Shown here piece after piece: positions 11,465 to 22,485 of a stretch of DNA of 64,000 nt. Position numbers and translations under genes: made by a program. The first letter of the stretch is position 1. Each line of letters opens with the position of its first letter. The notes beneath the pieces were generated by a model. That model did not search any database. It was not told where the DNA came from and saw only the letters and a program-made list of their open reading frames with translations. This DNA comes from Lumbricus rubellus (lineage: Eukaryota > Annelida > Clitellata > Crassiclitellata > Lumbricidae): contig OX243817.1 of the NCBI GenBank assembly GCA_945859605.1, positions 18,025,884 to 18,089,883 on the forward strand, written 5' to 3'.

Positions 11465-11588
11465 AGCAGCAGCAGCAGCAGCAGCAGCATAAGATGAAGG
11501 CCATAAGCATAACCAGATGACAACCTCCGAGTCTCTCACACACACAGACAACTCACTCGCATGATCCCATGTAGCATGATGTAGGCCT

Positions 11589-11621
<33 letters not shown>
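11465..11621. repeat. Two (CAG)n trinucleotide arrays
   Basis: CAG runs at 11465-11488 (about 8 units) and about 11589-11620 (about 10 units), separated by 100 bp of unique DNA. No supported reading frame carries them. Confidence 0.85.
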
Positions 11622-11786
11622 TTTTTATTCAAACTTCTATTCGCGCATTAATTAATTTATTGCAAGTATTCTTTATCGTCTGCTTGTAATAGTGCTGAAA
11701 AACTTCGGCTGATGCGCAAAAAGTCGACACCACGACTGACAATGTTCGCTCTGTTAGACCTCGATGTAAAGTAACGGAGATTTGAG

Positions 11787-12429
11787 CAGGGTCGGATTAA
11801 CAAATGTGGAGGCCCTGTTCATGAAAACTGTGGGGCCCCAACCTTAGCCTACATAATATAGGCCTAGGCTTAATCATGACAAAAAGAACACATGAAACCA
11901 TCAAACTTAATGTAGAAACATTCGTCGTGTATTAATTCGTTCCTTTTTTTTACAATATCAACAGGTCTTATTATCTTATAATATTCCAGTCTAGTGTTAA
12001 AGTAGGCCCCGGTATATCTTTCACGGTTTAAACAAATTAGAAGGATTCATGGTCAGACACAGTTGTCATCAGAGCATACATAGTCAGAGAACTCGTACAA
12101 GTAACAGTGCAGTTAAGCGATTTATGCTACAAGTAAATTCTTGGCAGAGTAAAGTTCTGGCAGTCTTGAGGCATGCAGGACAATGGTCACTGCAGCAAAG
12201 GACTGTTACCTGAAAATTTGTCATGATTTTGCCTGCCCCACACACAATGTGAAAGTTGCGTGTTAGAAAAATAATTTGACAATTAATTTCATCTGAGAGT
12301 TTTACTCATTTTTAGTATTAGAACAAACAGTGATGAATAATATTCCTTTTCCATAATTATGTGAGGGCTCCTAAACTGTGGAGGCCTCTGTTCGGCCGAA
12401 CATGTTGAACACGCCTTAATCCGGACCTG
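11787..12429. mobile_element. hAT-type MITE with 8-bp target duplication
   Basis: Ends are CAGGGTCGGATTAA on the left and TTAATCCGGACCTG on the right, inverted and typical of hAT. Flanks are GATTTGAG (11779-11786) and GATATGAG (12430-12437), an 8-bp duplication with one mismatch. No transposase frame. Confidence 0.8.
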
Positions 12430-12594
12430 GATATGAGGGCATATCCTGCGAAAGTCCATTGCTTCTTATAGCGTCATTTAATATTTAAATAATTAAAAAT
12501 TTAAAAATAATAATCCGCACCTCAGATTTAGATTCATAGTGCACTTTGCGCTCGTTTCGAATTTCATTAATAGTCATAATAAATAATAATAATA

Positions 12595-12625
<31 letters not shown>

Positions 12626-13910
12626 ATTATAAAAAATAGACTAAGCTTATAATTATGACATATCACGCTAATTTTAATTTTTAATTAAAAAATTATATTA
12701 TCAATATTTATCAATATTATTTTTTATTATTACCCGCGAAACCACAGCAACCAACTGAAGAAATCCTGCGTAGTAGGCTTATAAGCCTATATATGTCTAG
12801 ACTAAAGGGCAAAAAATGTTGTTCGGCAATCGCATCTGGCATAGATATTTCAAAGAAGCGGGGGTCAAATCTAAGCTTGGCGGGAGCCTCATTTGCGCCG
12901 GGGTGTCGTTCCTATAAACTCACATGTATGAAGGAGATAGCGTCAATAAATCACCTGGTCTTTTGTCTGTTTGATTTATGGGCACAATCAACAGATACCT
13001 GCGCGTATCATCACCCGATTTGATTGCATTGCATATGGTCGACTTCCATGGATGATGGAGACTCTATATGACAGTGGGGGCTGATCGCTGGTCGGCAAAC
13101 CCTCTCTCTCCCTCACTCCCCTCCCTCCCTGCGTACAGATCGGTGGCCCACCCGCAGTCAGCAATCAAGGCGCTGCAGTCCGATATCGAATAAAAAAACA
13201 ATATTTTTTAATGCGGAATGGCAAACCTTCAGAAATCGGTTAATAGAACAGAATACTGCTTATTATCATCGTCAGACAATAAAGCTCGGTTTGGTCTTAT
13301 TATTTTAGTCTCGTGTCCTTTAGAAATGACTGGGTATGTAGAAAAATACATAGGGCCTACACGCTAACATGATATAGGCCTACCAATAGCGTGCATATAA
13401 TATATATAAATTATATATATGCATATAATATAATGTATGGCATATTTGGGTGTGCATGTGTGTTTGTGGATAGGGCCTAATAGTTGACGCCTCATGTTTC
13501 TTAGAAAAATAATCAGGAACCGTTATCGAATTTCATTCTGACAGACCAACCACGCAGTCACGCGGTAGTCTTGACGCTGACAGCTTTAGAATTAAGGCAC
13601 ACACTGCAGTGTTCACTGTTCAGGGCTGAGAAGGTAATATAGCCTCATCCTGCTCCTTCGCGCCTGCACTATTTACGGCCGAGGACCTATAGATATATAG
13701 CCTACTTAATCTCGTTTCCTTCTACATGTAACTGACCTTCACGATGTGCAAATGTGCGGATGCTCACGAACAAGACCTACAAAATGCAGTGTGTGCTGTC
13801 TATACAACTATTTCTAAGATTGAAGCTGTAGGCTATTTAAGCTCTAAGACAAATAACTTTATAAGCGTAGGCCTTGTTTTAAACGTTCTCCTTTCGTTGA
13901 AATACAATCG
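12430..13910. other. Unassigned AT-rich DNA
   Basis: Contains an AAT microsatellite (about 12580-12635) and scattered TAGGCCTA motifs. No convincing exon, RNA gene or transposon end was recognised. Confidence 0.4.
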
Positions 13911-14375
13911 GGTAATCTTCTTGTTTAGAGTCCGAAATTATTTTAATGTAGCATCCTATAATACATACTCCGTCTTTTCAGCTCCGTCTTTTACGCTTTT
14001 CTAACCGTTTAAAATTTATAAATTCGATGAAAAATATTTCCTGACGAAATAGAAGCGGAATTTAGCGCGTGAGGGTCGGTTAGGGCTCAGGTTAGGCGTC
14101 GTGACGGTCGGTTAGGGTTAGTTTTAGGGTTAGTGCAGTCATTCTGCTGAGATTTAGGCTGGATTGATGAAAATGTTCTTGCCTAACTGGAGCTGGATTG
14201 ACGAAAAATAATTGTTATCTAAATAGAAGTTGGGTAGCAACTATTGAATGACGCGATTGACATCAATTTTTTCCGACGCTGAGGTGAAACGATCATTTAA
14301 ACCCAGAGTATATTTTATCGGATGCTACCATTGAAACCATTGAAATAATTTCGGACTCTAAACAAGAAGATTACC
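13911..14375. mobile_element. GG...CC inverted-repeat element (MITE)
   Basis: Inverted termini of about 33 bp: the left begins GGTAATCTTCTTGTTTAGAG and the right ends CTCTAAACAAGAAGATTACC. The interior has GGTTAGGGTTAG and GTGAGGGTCGGTTAGGG segments shared with the element at 57476-58029. No clear target duplication, so old or rearranged. TTAGGG words here belong to the element and are not telomeric. Confidence 0.7.
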
Positions 14376-14589
14376 TTATGATTTTGCTCGCTTAGATTGT
14401 TCTTTTTTATATGCTCCCGCAGTGCGTTTGCAGGTGGTTCAACAAAGTACCGCACATACTTACTTAGAACCTTTTTATGATGCACCTTTAAGTATTAATG
14501 GCAGACTCTAATTGGAGAGGACGCGTTATAATGTAGGCTAACGACTAATAGAATAGTACGCCATGCTTAGAGAAGTATTTTACGTTTAG

Positions 14590-14700
14590 GATGCAGCATA
14601 GTTCGAGGGTACGTATGGTACGTATTATATTCTTTGAAAGGTACGTACGTATTTTAACGTACCTTATTGAAGGGTACGTAAAAGGTACGGTACAACACTT
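14590..14700. repeat. GGTACGT-rich repeat, paired with 17289-17395
   Basis: Both segments carry ATTCTTTGAAAGGTACG and clusters of GTACG. ATAGTTCGA on the left faces TCGAACTAT on the right, so they may be the two ends of one larger element into which the mariner and the GGGTAGGG MITE later inserted. Confidence 0.45.
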
Positions 14701-15100
14701 AACCGTGGCACATGCTATAAGTCATGGATTATTGATTATTCATGCCATGTCATGGTGTAACATACCCATTTACAAGTATTAAAGCCTTAACATGTTATAC
14801 ACCGTGAGGCATAAAAAACAAAGCCACTAGAAAAATTGTTATAATTATTACAATATCCAAGCAATGTCAATTAAATTCAGGAAAATTATAGATAAATAGC
14901 AGGCAATGTAAACCGATTATCAGTTTTTACTCAAACTGTCCGCCTTTAGCTTCCACGCATGCGCGAAGTCGCGTGTGCCGTTCACGCATCGCCTAGTCAG
15001 TAAATTCGCTGTTCAAGATTGTTGCTTTCACGTTTCGCTTACGAAGATCTTCAACAACACGGACCTTCGTTTTGTACACTATTTCCTGCATGAATCCCCA

Positions 15101-15337
15101 TATTTATTTATATGTATGTATGTATGTATGTATGTGCACTTGCTATAGCGCCCCTTCAAGCTCGCTACTCAGAGGCGCTCCCGATGCAGAGCGGACACTG
15201 CATCGGAGTTTCACGCCGAAGCGCTGAGCAATTGTAAGTGAAGGACTTGCCCAAGGTCCTTACGCGGGGAGGTGGATTCGAACCTCGGACCTTCCGGCTC
15301 CAAGGCAACGACGCCACTACTAGACCACCGCGCCCCA
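15101..15337 (-). mobile_element. SINE inserted in mariner transposase
   Basis: Minus-strand copy of the SINE at 3700-3915. The complement shows the B box in GGTTCGAATCC and the body GGACTTGCCCAAGGTCC, ending in TATG repeats. It separates the minus-strand transposase motif NSPDLN..DY from its downstream helix coding (15000-15100), so it inserted after the mariner. Confidence 0.8.
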
Positions 15338-15663
15338 TATAGTCGACGTTATTCAGATCTGGGCTGTTAGGGGGCCATAGTGTAGGAGTTATGAAGTCAG
15401 GAGTTTCATTCGTCAGAAGTGCAACCGTTTCTCGTGCTCTGTGCGCTAGGGCACCACCTTGCTGGAAAATGTAGAATTCAGAGTTCTCGAATTTCGGGTA
15501 GAAGGCCTTCCATGAGTAAAACATCTCTGTAGTGTTGACCGTTGACTTTTACCCCGGTTTAACAAAGTGAATTGACGTGCGCCCCACAGAAGAAACACCG
15601 ACTGGCTCCGTCAGGGATTTGCTAAACGTCGGACGTGTGCGTAAAAGACGGTCGGCTGCAACA

Positions 15664-16150
15664 TCTCTCTTTCCAGCAACATGGCCCCTTAACAGCCCAG
15701 ATCTGAATCCCGACGATTATAAGGTATGGAGATGCATGCAGGAGATGGTGACGGTGCACAAAACAAAGGTTCGTGATGTTGATGATCTCCGTAAGCGAAT
15801 CGTGCAAGCTTGGAACGATCTTGACCAGCGAATTATTGACTCGGCGGTGCCTGAATGGCGCAAGCGACTTCGCGCATGCGTAGAAACTAAAGACGGACAG
15901 CTAAAGACGGACAGTCTCTCTTTCCAGCAACATGGCCCCTTAACAGCCCAGATCTGAATCCCGACGATTATAAGGTATGGAGATGCATGCAGGAGATGGT
16001 GACGGTGCACAAAACAAAGGTTCGTGATGTTGATGATCTCCGTAAGCGAATCGTGCAAGCTTGGAACGATCTTGACCAGCGAATTATTGACTCGGCGGTG
16101 CCTGAATGGCGCAAGCGACTTCGCGCATGCGTAGAAACTAAAGACGGACA
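15664..16150 (+). repeat. 251-bp tandem duplication in mariner transposase
   Basis: TCTCTCTTTCCAGCAACATG starts at 15664 and again at 15915. The following 235 bp match closely, including the WPLNSPDLNPDDY coding. A 14-bp extra CTAAAGACGGACAG sits at the junction. Confidence 0.9.
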
Positions 16151-16382
16151 GTTAGAATAAAAACTGTAAATGTGTTTACATTGTCTGCTATTTGGCTATA
16201 AATTTCCTGAATTTCATTGACATTGTTTGAATATCGTTAAAATGATAACAATTTTTCTAGTGGCTTTGTTTTTTATGCCTCACGGTGTATAATCACAAAA
16301 ATCACCTCAGGCCGTTCATGATAACGTAAATACGCTGGTGACGTCACTTTGTTTGCATGCGTCAAAACACTGACATATAATA

Positions 16383-17282
16383 GGGTAGGGTGGGGCATAA
16401 CGCCTAGTGTGGGGAAGACGCCCCCGCTGAATATCTTTGCAGTTGGCGACTTTTGGTGGGATTTGATAACTGCCCATGACAGCAGACGCCATTAAGAATT
16501 ATAAGAAGTTAAAACGTGACCAATTTCTTGTTTCGGTGGAAGACAGGAAATAAAAGTTTGTTTTTCGTGTCTATTTTCTAATTCTCGTATGCAGTTCATT
16601 CAGCTGTAATTAATTTCATGTTTAAGGGATCGGCATGAGCCTTATGTCATTATTTAGCTAAATAAATGCACAACAGAAATATAGCTTAAAGTTATCAATT
16701 CAGTTTAATAAAGAACCGACAAAATCAATAATAGCAGACAACCATAGATGGGGCAAAAGGCCTCATACGCTTTGGGGCAAAACGCCCCGCCCGGGGCGTT
16801 TTCCCCCAATACAGATGGAAACGCCAATTGCATCAATAAATTTGGTTAGTTTCATATAATTTTTTATGTTACAAAATATATAGGCCTATATCATTGCCCT
16901 TGCTTTGGGCAATATTGTGTAGGCTAAAACAATGTTTCTATGGTATATAATGCCCCAATTGCCCCATGTAAAAGGGCTTCTTGCCCCATGTATGGGGCAA
17001 GAAGCACTTTTACACTAGTTGAATGCAGATGTACGCCATTGGGCTTCTTGCCCCATGTAAAAGGGCTTCTTGCCCCATGTATGGGGCAAGAAGCTCTTTT
17101 ACACTAGTTGAATAAAAATTAAGTTTTTCTCGAAATGGTCTAACATTAAGTAAAATCAACATTTCTACTGAATAGTGCATATAATGCAGCTACTTGTCAC
17201 CAATTTTTGTTGACTTCAGATTGCACAACTTTACTGTTGGTCATGTCAAACGTTAAAGGGGACGTCCTGCCCCACCCTACCC
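16383..17282. mobile_element. MITE with GGGTAGGGTGGGGCA termini
   Basis: Left end GGGTAGGGTGGGGCA, right end TGCCCCACCCTACCC, flanked by TA on both sides. The interior is full of GGGGC words and includes an inverted GGGGCAAAACGCCCC region and a tandem duplication (about 16967-17110) built on GGGCTTCTTGCCCCATGTA. No coding capacity. Confidence 0.75.
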
Positions 17283-17399
17283 TAATACTCAGAAATAAAA
17301 TACGCGTATGGTACGCGTATTTTATTCTTTGAAAGGTACGCACGTATTATACGCGTACCTTATATAAGGTACGCGTACGCATCGAACTATGGGATGCAG

Positions 17400-17440
17400 A
17401 ATCATCATAATCGTCGTCGTCGTCGTTCGTCATCATCATC

Positions 17441-17472
<32 letters not shown>

Positions 17473-17481
17473 ATCATCATC

Positions 17482-17571
<90 letters not shown>

Positions 17572-17632
17572 TGTCCTCCTCCTCCTCCTCCTCCTCCTCC
17601 TCCTCATCATCATCATCATCATCCTCATTGCG
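17400..17632. repeat. (ATC)n / (CCT)n triplet array
   Basis: Long ATC array passing into CTC and back. The His-rich and Ser-rich frames are repeat translation. Confidence 0.9.
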
Positions 17633-18284
17633 GTCCATAGGCTCGGTCGGTATCCGTTGGTGTCAATCGCATGGTTCACCATCCGTCTCCACTTGTCTCT
17701 CTCCTGCGCCACTCTGCTCAATTTGTAAGCTTATATATCTCCATATCGCACCAGTCTGTAACGTCATCCAGCCATTCCCTGCACGGCCTTCCTCTAATCC
17801 CCGCTCCGTCCATTATCCCCAAAATAGCTTGCCTGACGAGTCTGTCATTTCTGCACACATGTCCAAAAATGTTCAGTTTTCTTTCCATTATCATTTGTAT
17901 GACTTTTTTTCTTGTTTTCTACTCGTTCGCGCACCTCCACATTAGTTATTTTCTGCAAAATATTGGACTTAATAATTATGAATATGGTCTTTGGATTGGC
18001 TCTGGGAAAGAGCTTCGTCTGAGTCCGGTTATCTCTAACTGCGTAGCCTACGTAACATTTGGACAGCCCCTTACCAGGAAGATCAATTTAATTCAGTATT
18101 TATAGGCCTGTGATGGCGGGAGAATTAGTCTATGCCTTGAGAAAACGGTTGCACCGTTGCAGGGAACATTAGGCTAAGGAGAGGGAGAAGAGCGCCCACA
18201 TATTCTTAAAGAATGAATGCACACTTGCACAAGCACCGCAGAGGATCCAGCTCGCAGGTTTTCGGGGCTGAGATGAGGATAATT

Positions 18285-18500
18285 CGCTCTTGACGCGGAG
18301 GTGTAGTCACTGTAGTGGGTATGTTCGTTGCCTTGCAGCCGGAGGGTTGCAGTTGCCGCGGTATACGGACCTCAGGCAAGTCCTTCACTCACAATTGCTC
18401 AGCGCTCCGGCGTGAAATTCCGATGCAGTGTCCGCGCTGTATTCGGGAGCGCCTCTGAGTAGTGAGAGTGAAGGGGCGCTATAACAAATGCACATACAAA
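18285..18500 (+). mobile_element. Degenerate copy of the 3700-3915 SINE
   Basis: The body and tail match well (GGCAAGTCCTTCACTCAC, CCGATGCAGTGTCCGCGCTG, GGGAGCGCCTCTGAGTAGTG, GGGGCGCTATAACAAATGC). The tRNA head is eroded. Confidence 0.75.
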
Positions 18501-19382
18501 CATAACAAATTAATGCACATGTATACAAACGTGGAAGGAAGCACGTCGTTGACTCGTTGGAGAGCCTGCATGGCCCCTGGTTTCAGCCATAGACCAAAAA
18601 TCCCGCTGCGCCAGTAGCCTACGTCATGATCATATGACGCAATGCATGTAATTGACCCAGAAAGACTGATAGCCATTGGTCGACCTATATAATTCGGCCA
18701 TCCGCCGTTGGTCAGAAACACGCGAACAACATGGCGTGACCATGTGTCTCACTAACCTGGATATACGATATATATATATATATATATATATGTAATATAA
18801 TATATTTATGTGATATATAATGATATAATTATGCCAGTGATATATATGTATATATATAATTTTTATAAATGATATATACATTACACATGTGTGATAGGAC
18901 GAGCGTTAAAATTAGCTAATGGGGCGATGACCACGTGTTTCACTTTCAAGGGCAAACAGCACGTGACGGTAAAAAACGACGGAATTCAGTGTTACGATTA
19001 CAGATTACAGTTTGCGATCGGTTTAAAAAGGCGTCGATCTTCTGTTTGGCGGCGTCTCCTACTAAACGAGCAAGTAAATAGAATTCCAGCTGTTGGGTGT
19101 GTACATTTTGAGGTGGGTATGCTAGGCCTATGCTACGTCCAATGACACATACGAGAATAATTCATTCATACTGTGGTTGATGGGTAGAAAGTGTGTATGT
19201 GTGTATATATACGTAAGCATACAAAAATCGATGAGTGAATTCGTCGGGTGTATGAGCATATATACAGAGCCAAATATATCCGTGCATTAGCCGTCCTACA
19301 TCACTCGTGATAGATCCGTCAATAGCTCCGATCTCGGTCGAATAGATTTTTAGTCGGCTGTGGTTTCAGAGGCGTCCGTCTG

Positions 19383-19398
19383 ATTGGACGTATAAATA
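19383..19398 (+). promoter_or_regulatory. Putative TATA box with inverted CCAAT for the P450 gene
   Basis: ATTGG (19383-19387) is followed by TATAAATA (19391-19398). Downstream, about 19420-19554 ends in AAAAG|GTACGG and could be a non-coding first exon, joining an acceptor TTTTTTCAG at 22187-22195. Inferred from sequence context only. Confidence 0.35.
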
Positions 19399-20261
19399 TA
19401 TTTTCTGCCATGCGTCGATAGTTTGCACGCTTTCGACGACGAGACGACGAACAGCCCTGCAGCGAGGATTTCGTATTTGACGGATTAATATAGCGCCTTG
19501 ATTATTTATGTTGCGCTCCTCTGTGCAATCATTGATCTAGTCCCGGCAGAAAAGGTACGGGATTTTTTTATTCAGTTATTTAAAGTCTAACAACAGGTCT
19601 TGTATTTTGACTCTTATGGTTCAACATGGCATGCTGTACTGATTGAATGCATGCCTATATAGTCTACGTGTTGTCAAAGCTATCAGTCTATTGAAAACAT
19701 GACTTTTGAATCATGTTCTTCAGCATCAAAGTTCAGTTTGTTAGAGAATATTTAGACAATGAGTTAAACCCATCTCTAAGTCTTTGCAATGGGTTTTGAG
19801 TTGTTCCTGGGCTGGAGAGAAGTTGACTGTAAATACATGTGTACTGTATAAAAATGGTTCAGGATGTCGTTGCTGAAGTTTGGAAGGTAAGCTTACAAAG
19901 CTGAGGAAAAATGCGAACTGTTTTAAACAAATAATCTGGAAATTTATTATTAATGACTATTATTTGGGGAAAAAACTGTTGAAAATATGGGCCTATAATT
20001 AATTAATGACTAATTACTTGCATCTCTGCCTGTATTGATATTCTTATAATGAAATTCTGTATAATACCTTTTGAAAGTTCCACATTCACTTATGAGGCCT
20101 TTATCAGTGACTTCTTCTTTTTTAGACTCCTGCTTAATAAGCAATATTGCTTATTAAGCTTAGACGCTTCTAAGTTGTGCTAATATAAAATACTGGCATT
20201 TTGAATTCTTCTGATATGGCTCCTGCTTTCATAAACACCGCCTGCTGCTCAGTATGAGAAT

Positions 20262-20396
20262 TGTGGAAAAATAACTGGGGGGGTTGGCCTATGATAAACT
20301 TGAAATTGGGGTATGAAAAACATACTTTAACATGGGGCTCTAAAAATGACTGGGGGGGGTTGAACCCCCCCAACCCCCCCGGCAATTCTCACCCTG
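20262..20396 (-). repeat. G-rich interspersed repeat, family shared with 35016-35122 and 35403-35556
   Basis: Contains GAATTGTGGAAAAATAACTG, ACATGGGGCTCTAAAAATGAC and runs of 7-9 G or C (GGGGGGGGTTGAACCCCCCC). The complements recur on both sides of P450 exon 3. Function and class unknown. Confidence 0.75.
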
Positions 20397-22485
20397 CTGC
20401 TGCTTGCTGTTAAATCGTTGACAGTAACTGTTACTGCTTGTATTATGATTAGAGCTGTTAACAATTGAATTTGTTTAATTGTTATCTATTTTAGTATATT
20501 AACAATTCAAAACTAGTTACTACTTAGTTCTGAATAAATGTATTTCTCAATAAGTAGTGACAAATATGAAATTGACTTTATTCATTGTTTATGTTGTAAT
20601 GGTATTGTTAATATTTATTGAGCTGGTTGGTTGTTACTTGATAGTTATATATTCATAATTATTAGTGTTTTTTTAAGGTTTTTCAGTAGGCTTTGGTATT
20701 TTTGTATGTGTGCTGATCATCTGTGGTGTGTGTGCGTGTGGAAATCTTCCGTTTTTGTACGATATTGTATTGCTACACAACATTGTCTGTGCTTTATGTA
20801 AAAAAATTGCACAAATGCCAAAAACAAGTAATAAGGAACAGTTAATGAAAGAAACCTATATGTGATGTTACTTTGTATAACTTAAAAAACCAAACTAATA
20901 AGTTTTGATTAGCGAGTGTTGTTATGTCTGAAGGATATACATGTGCATGTAGTTACGTGGTGTGTGTGTGTGTGTGTGTGTGTGTAAGACACTGTGTGTG
21001 TGTGCGTGTGCGTGCGGTGTGTGCTAAGTAAGTAAGTGAGTTATGTCCTTTTGTTCAAGTGGAATACTGTTGACACTTGTGGGAAATCACTCCCAAACTC
21101 TAGCTGAACGATGCTTGGCTAGAACATAGGCTAGGTTCATTAGCTAAATTTTGCAAACTATGTTTGGTCCCAACAGTTATGTTCTATATCTACAAATTTG
21201 CAAATTTGTTAACATTTAAAGCTGACAGTTCCATACAGATTCTCATATATTATCCACTGCTCAGGGTACTTAAGCATATGTGCTTATTAGCTGGTTATAT
21301 CTTTACATATATATCTATATATAGGTGTGTGTATATATTATATATAGATATGTATGATGCATTGATTTATGGTTTTCTGTTTTGAAAAAAATGTCAAGTC
21401 TTGTGCTTATGTTGATGGCACTGCATTAATCAGTTGCGTCTATCTCCGCCTCTTTCCATACTCCCACTATTCCTTTCCTTTCAGCGTTCATTCTTCTGTT
21501 CCTCTCGCCTCACGCATTCTTAATCATCCTGTTGCATAACCAGCCAGTATTTTAACTGACATTCATGATAAATATCTCTCCTTTTTTGTGAATGAGAAAG
21601 GCTCAGAAGTAAGTCTGCGAGGTTGACCCAGCCTCTTGATTGGTCAAAGACTGGAGATCCTGGTAATCTGGTTCGTCTCCCTTATCCGGTCTCCCCCCCC
21701 CCCCCCCCCCCATCCGACCCCACATTCCTGACTTGCGTCCATCTATCATTGAAATTTTCCTGCTGTGGTGCAGACCAATAAATATACCTACTTATCCGTC
21801 GACTTATTTCTCATTTTTATTTCCTCTTTCAGCACCACTTCTTCCCTTATCCTTGTCTACCCTTCCTGTTTTAAAACCCTGCCCCTGGTTTCCATACCAG
21901 TCGTCAGATTAATGTCTCTCTCATTTGTCATTGTCATTGACCCTGGACGTATTGCATCATGGGATGTCCTAGACACTCCGCCCCACAATGCTTCCCTCCC
22001 CCAAGCCACATCGAGAAGCAGCGTGGCACGTGCTGGCCTTGAGGTATTCCTTCAACCAAATATGGAGACAGGTATAATAAGATTGACTGGAGATAAGGTG
22101 GCTACATGATGGTCTCCTCCGGCCAGCCAATTGCTGCATGAGCCGAAGCAACTCGAGAGAGAGGGAGTTAAGGATTGTGCTGTGTATTTTTTCAGGTGGA
22201 AGTGAAAGCCGTAGAGGATGAGGTTTTCCATGTGCTAAGCAGAGCCATTCAGCCTTCTGGAAGGAAACCCTGCCGGTGACTTATCCGACCAATCACAGCC
22301 GACTAAATCGTTGTAGAAAACCAAACAATAAAGCACACGAGCAGCAGCATCAGCAGCAGGCACTGCATCCGTTCTTTCGGTGAGGAGGTTGTCATCGTCA
22401 TCGTAGTCATCAAAGGTAGTTGTAGCTGTAGTCGACAGAAAACTCCTTTCGCTTTGACGTCGCAGCCCGAGACTCGAAAGAAATA

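Larger units (their letters stand above)
9579..11786. other. RhoGEF 3' flank: microsatellites, no other gene
   Basis: Downstream of the RhoGEF stop come TGTG/CTCT-rich tracts (9590-10010), a short unremarkable stretch, an AATAAA at 10877-10882 that is a possible distant poly(A) signal, two ATAC arrays and two CAG arrays. No exon-like segment seen on either strand. Confidence 0.5.
14798..16289. mobile_element. Tc1/mariner-type element, rearranged fold-back copy
   Basis: Inverted termini of more than 40 bp (left TACACCGTGAGGCATAAAAA, right its complement) flanked by TA. Inside are two transposase 3' halves in opposite orientation. The minus-strand half (about 15524 back to 14935) has FQQGGALAHRARETVALL and WPPNSPDLN and is interrupted by a SINE. 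The plus-strand half (15660-16150) has WPLNSPDLNPDDYKVW and is tandemly duplicated with a 251-bp period. The N-terminal half of the transposase is absent, so it is non-autonomous. Confidence 0.85.
17283..19382. other. Intergenic DNA upstream of the P450: ATC array, SINE, AT repeats
   Basis: Holds the GTACG repeat half (17289-17395), an ATC/CCT triplet array, a degenerate SINE (18285-18500) and an AT microsatellite (18768-18795). I found no exon with credible splice sites and family resemblance. Confidence 0.45.

Noticed and set aside
14085..14135. Interstitial telomeric TTAGGG sequence
   Set aside because: Only scattered TTAGGG words, inside a MITE that has a relative at 57476-58029.
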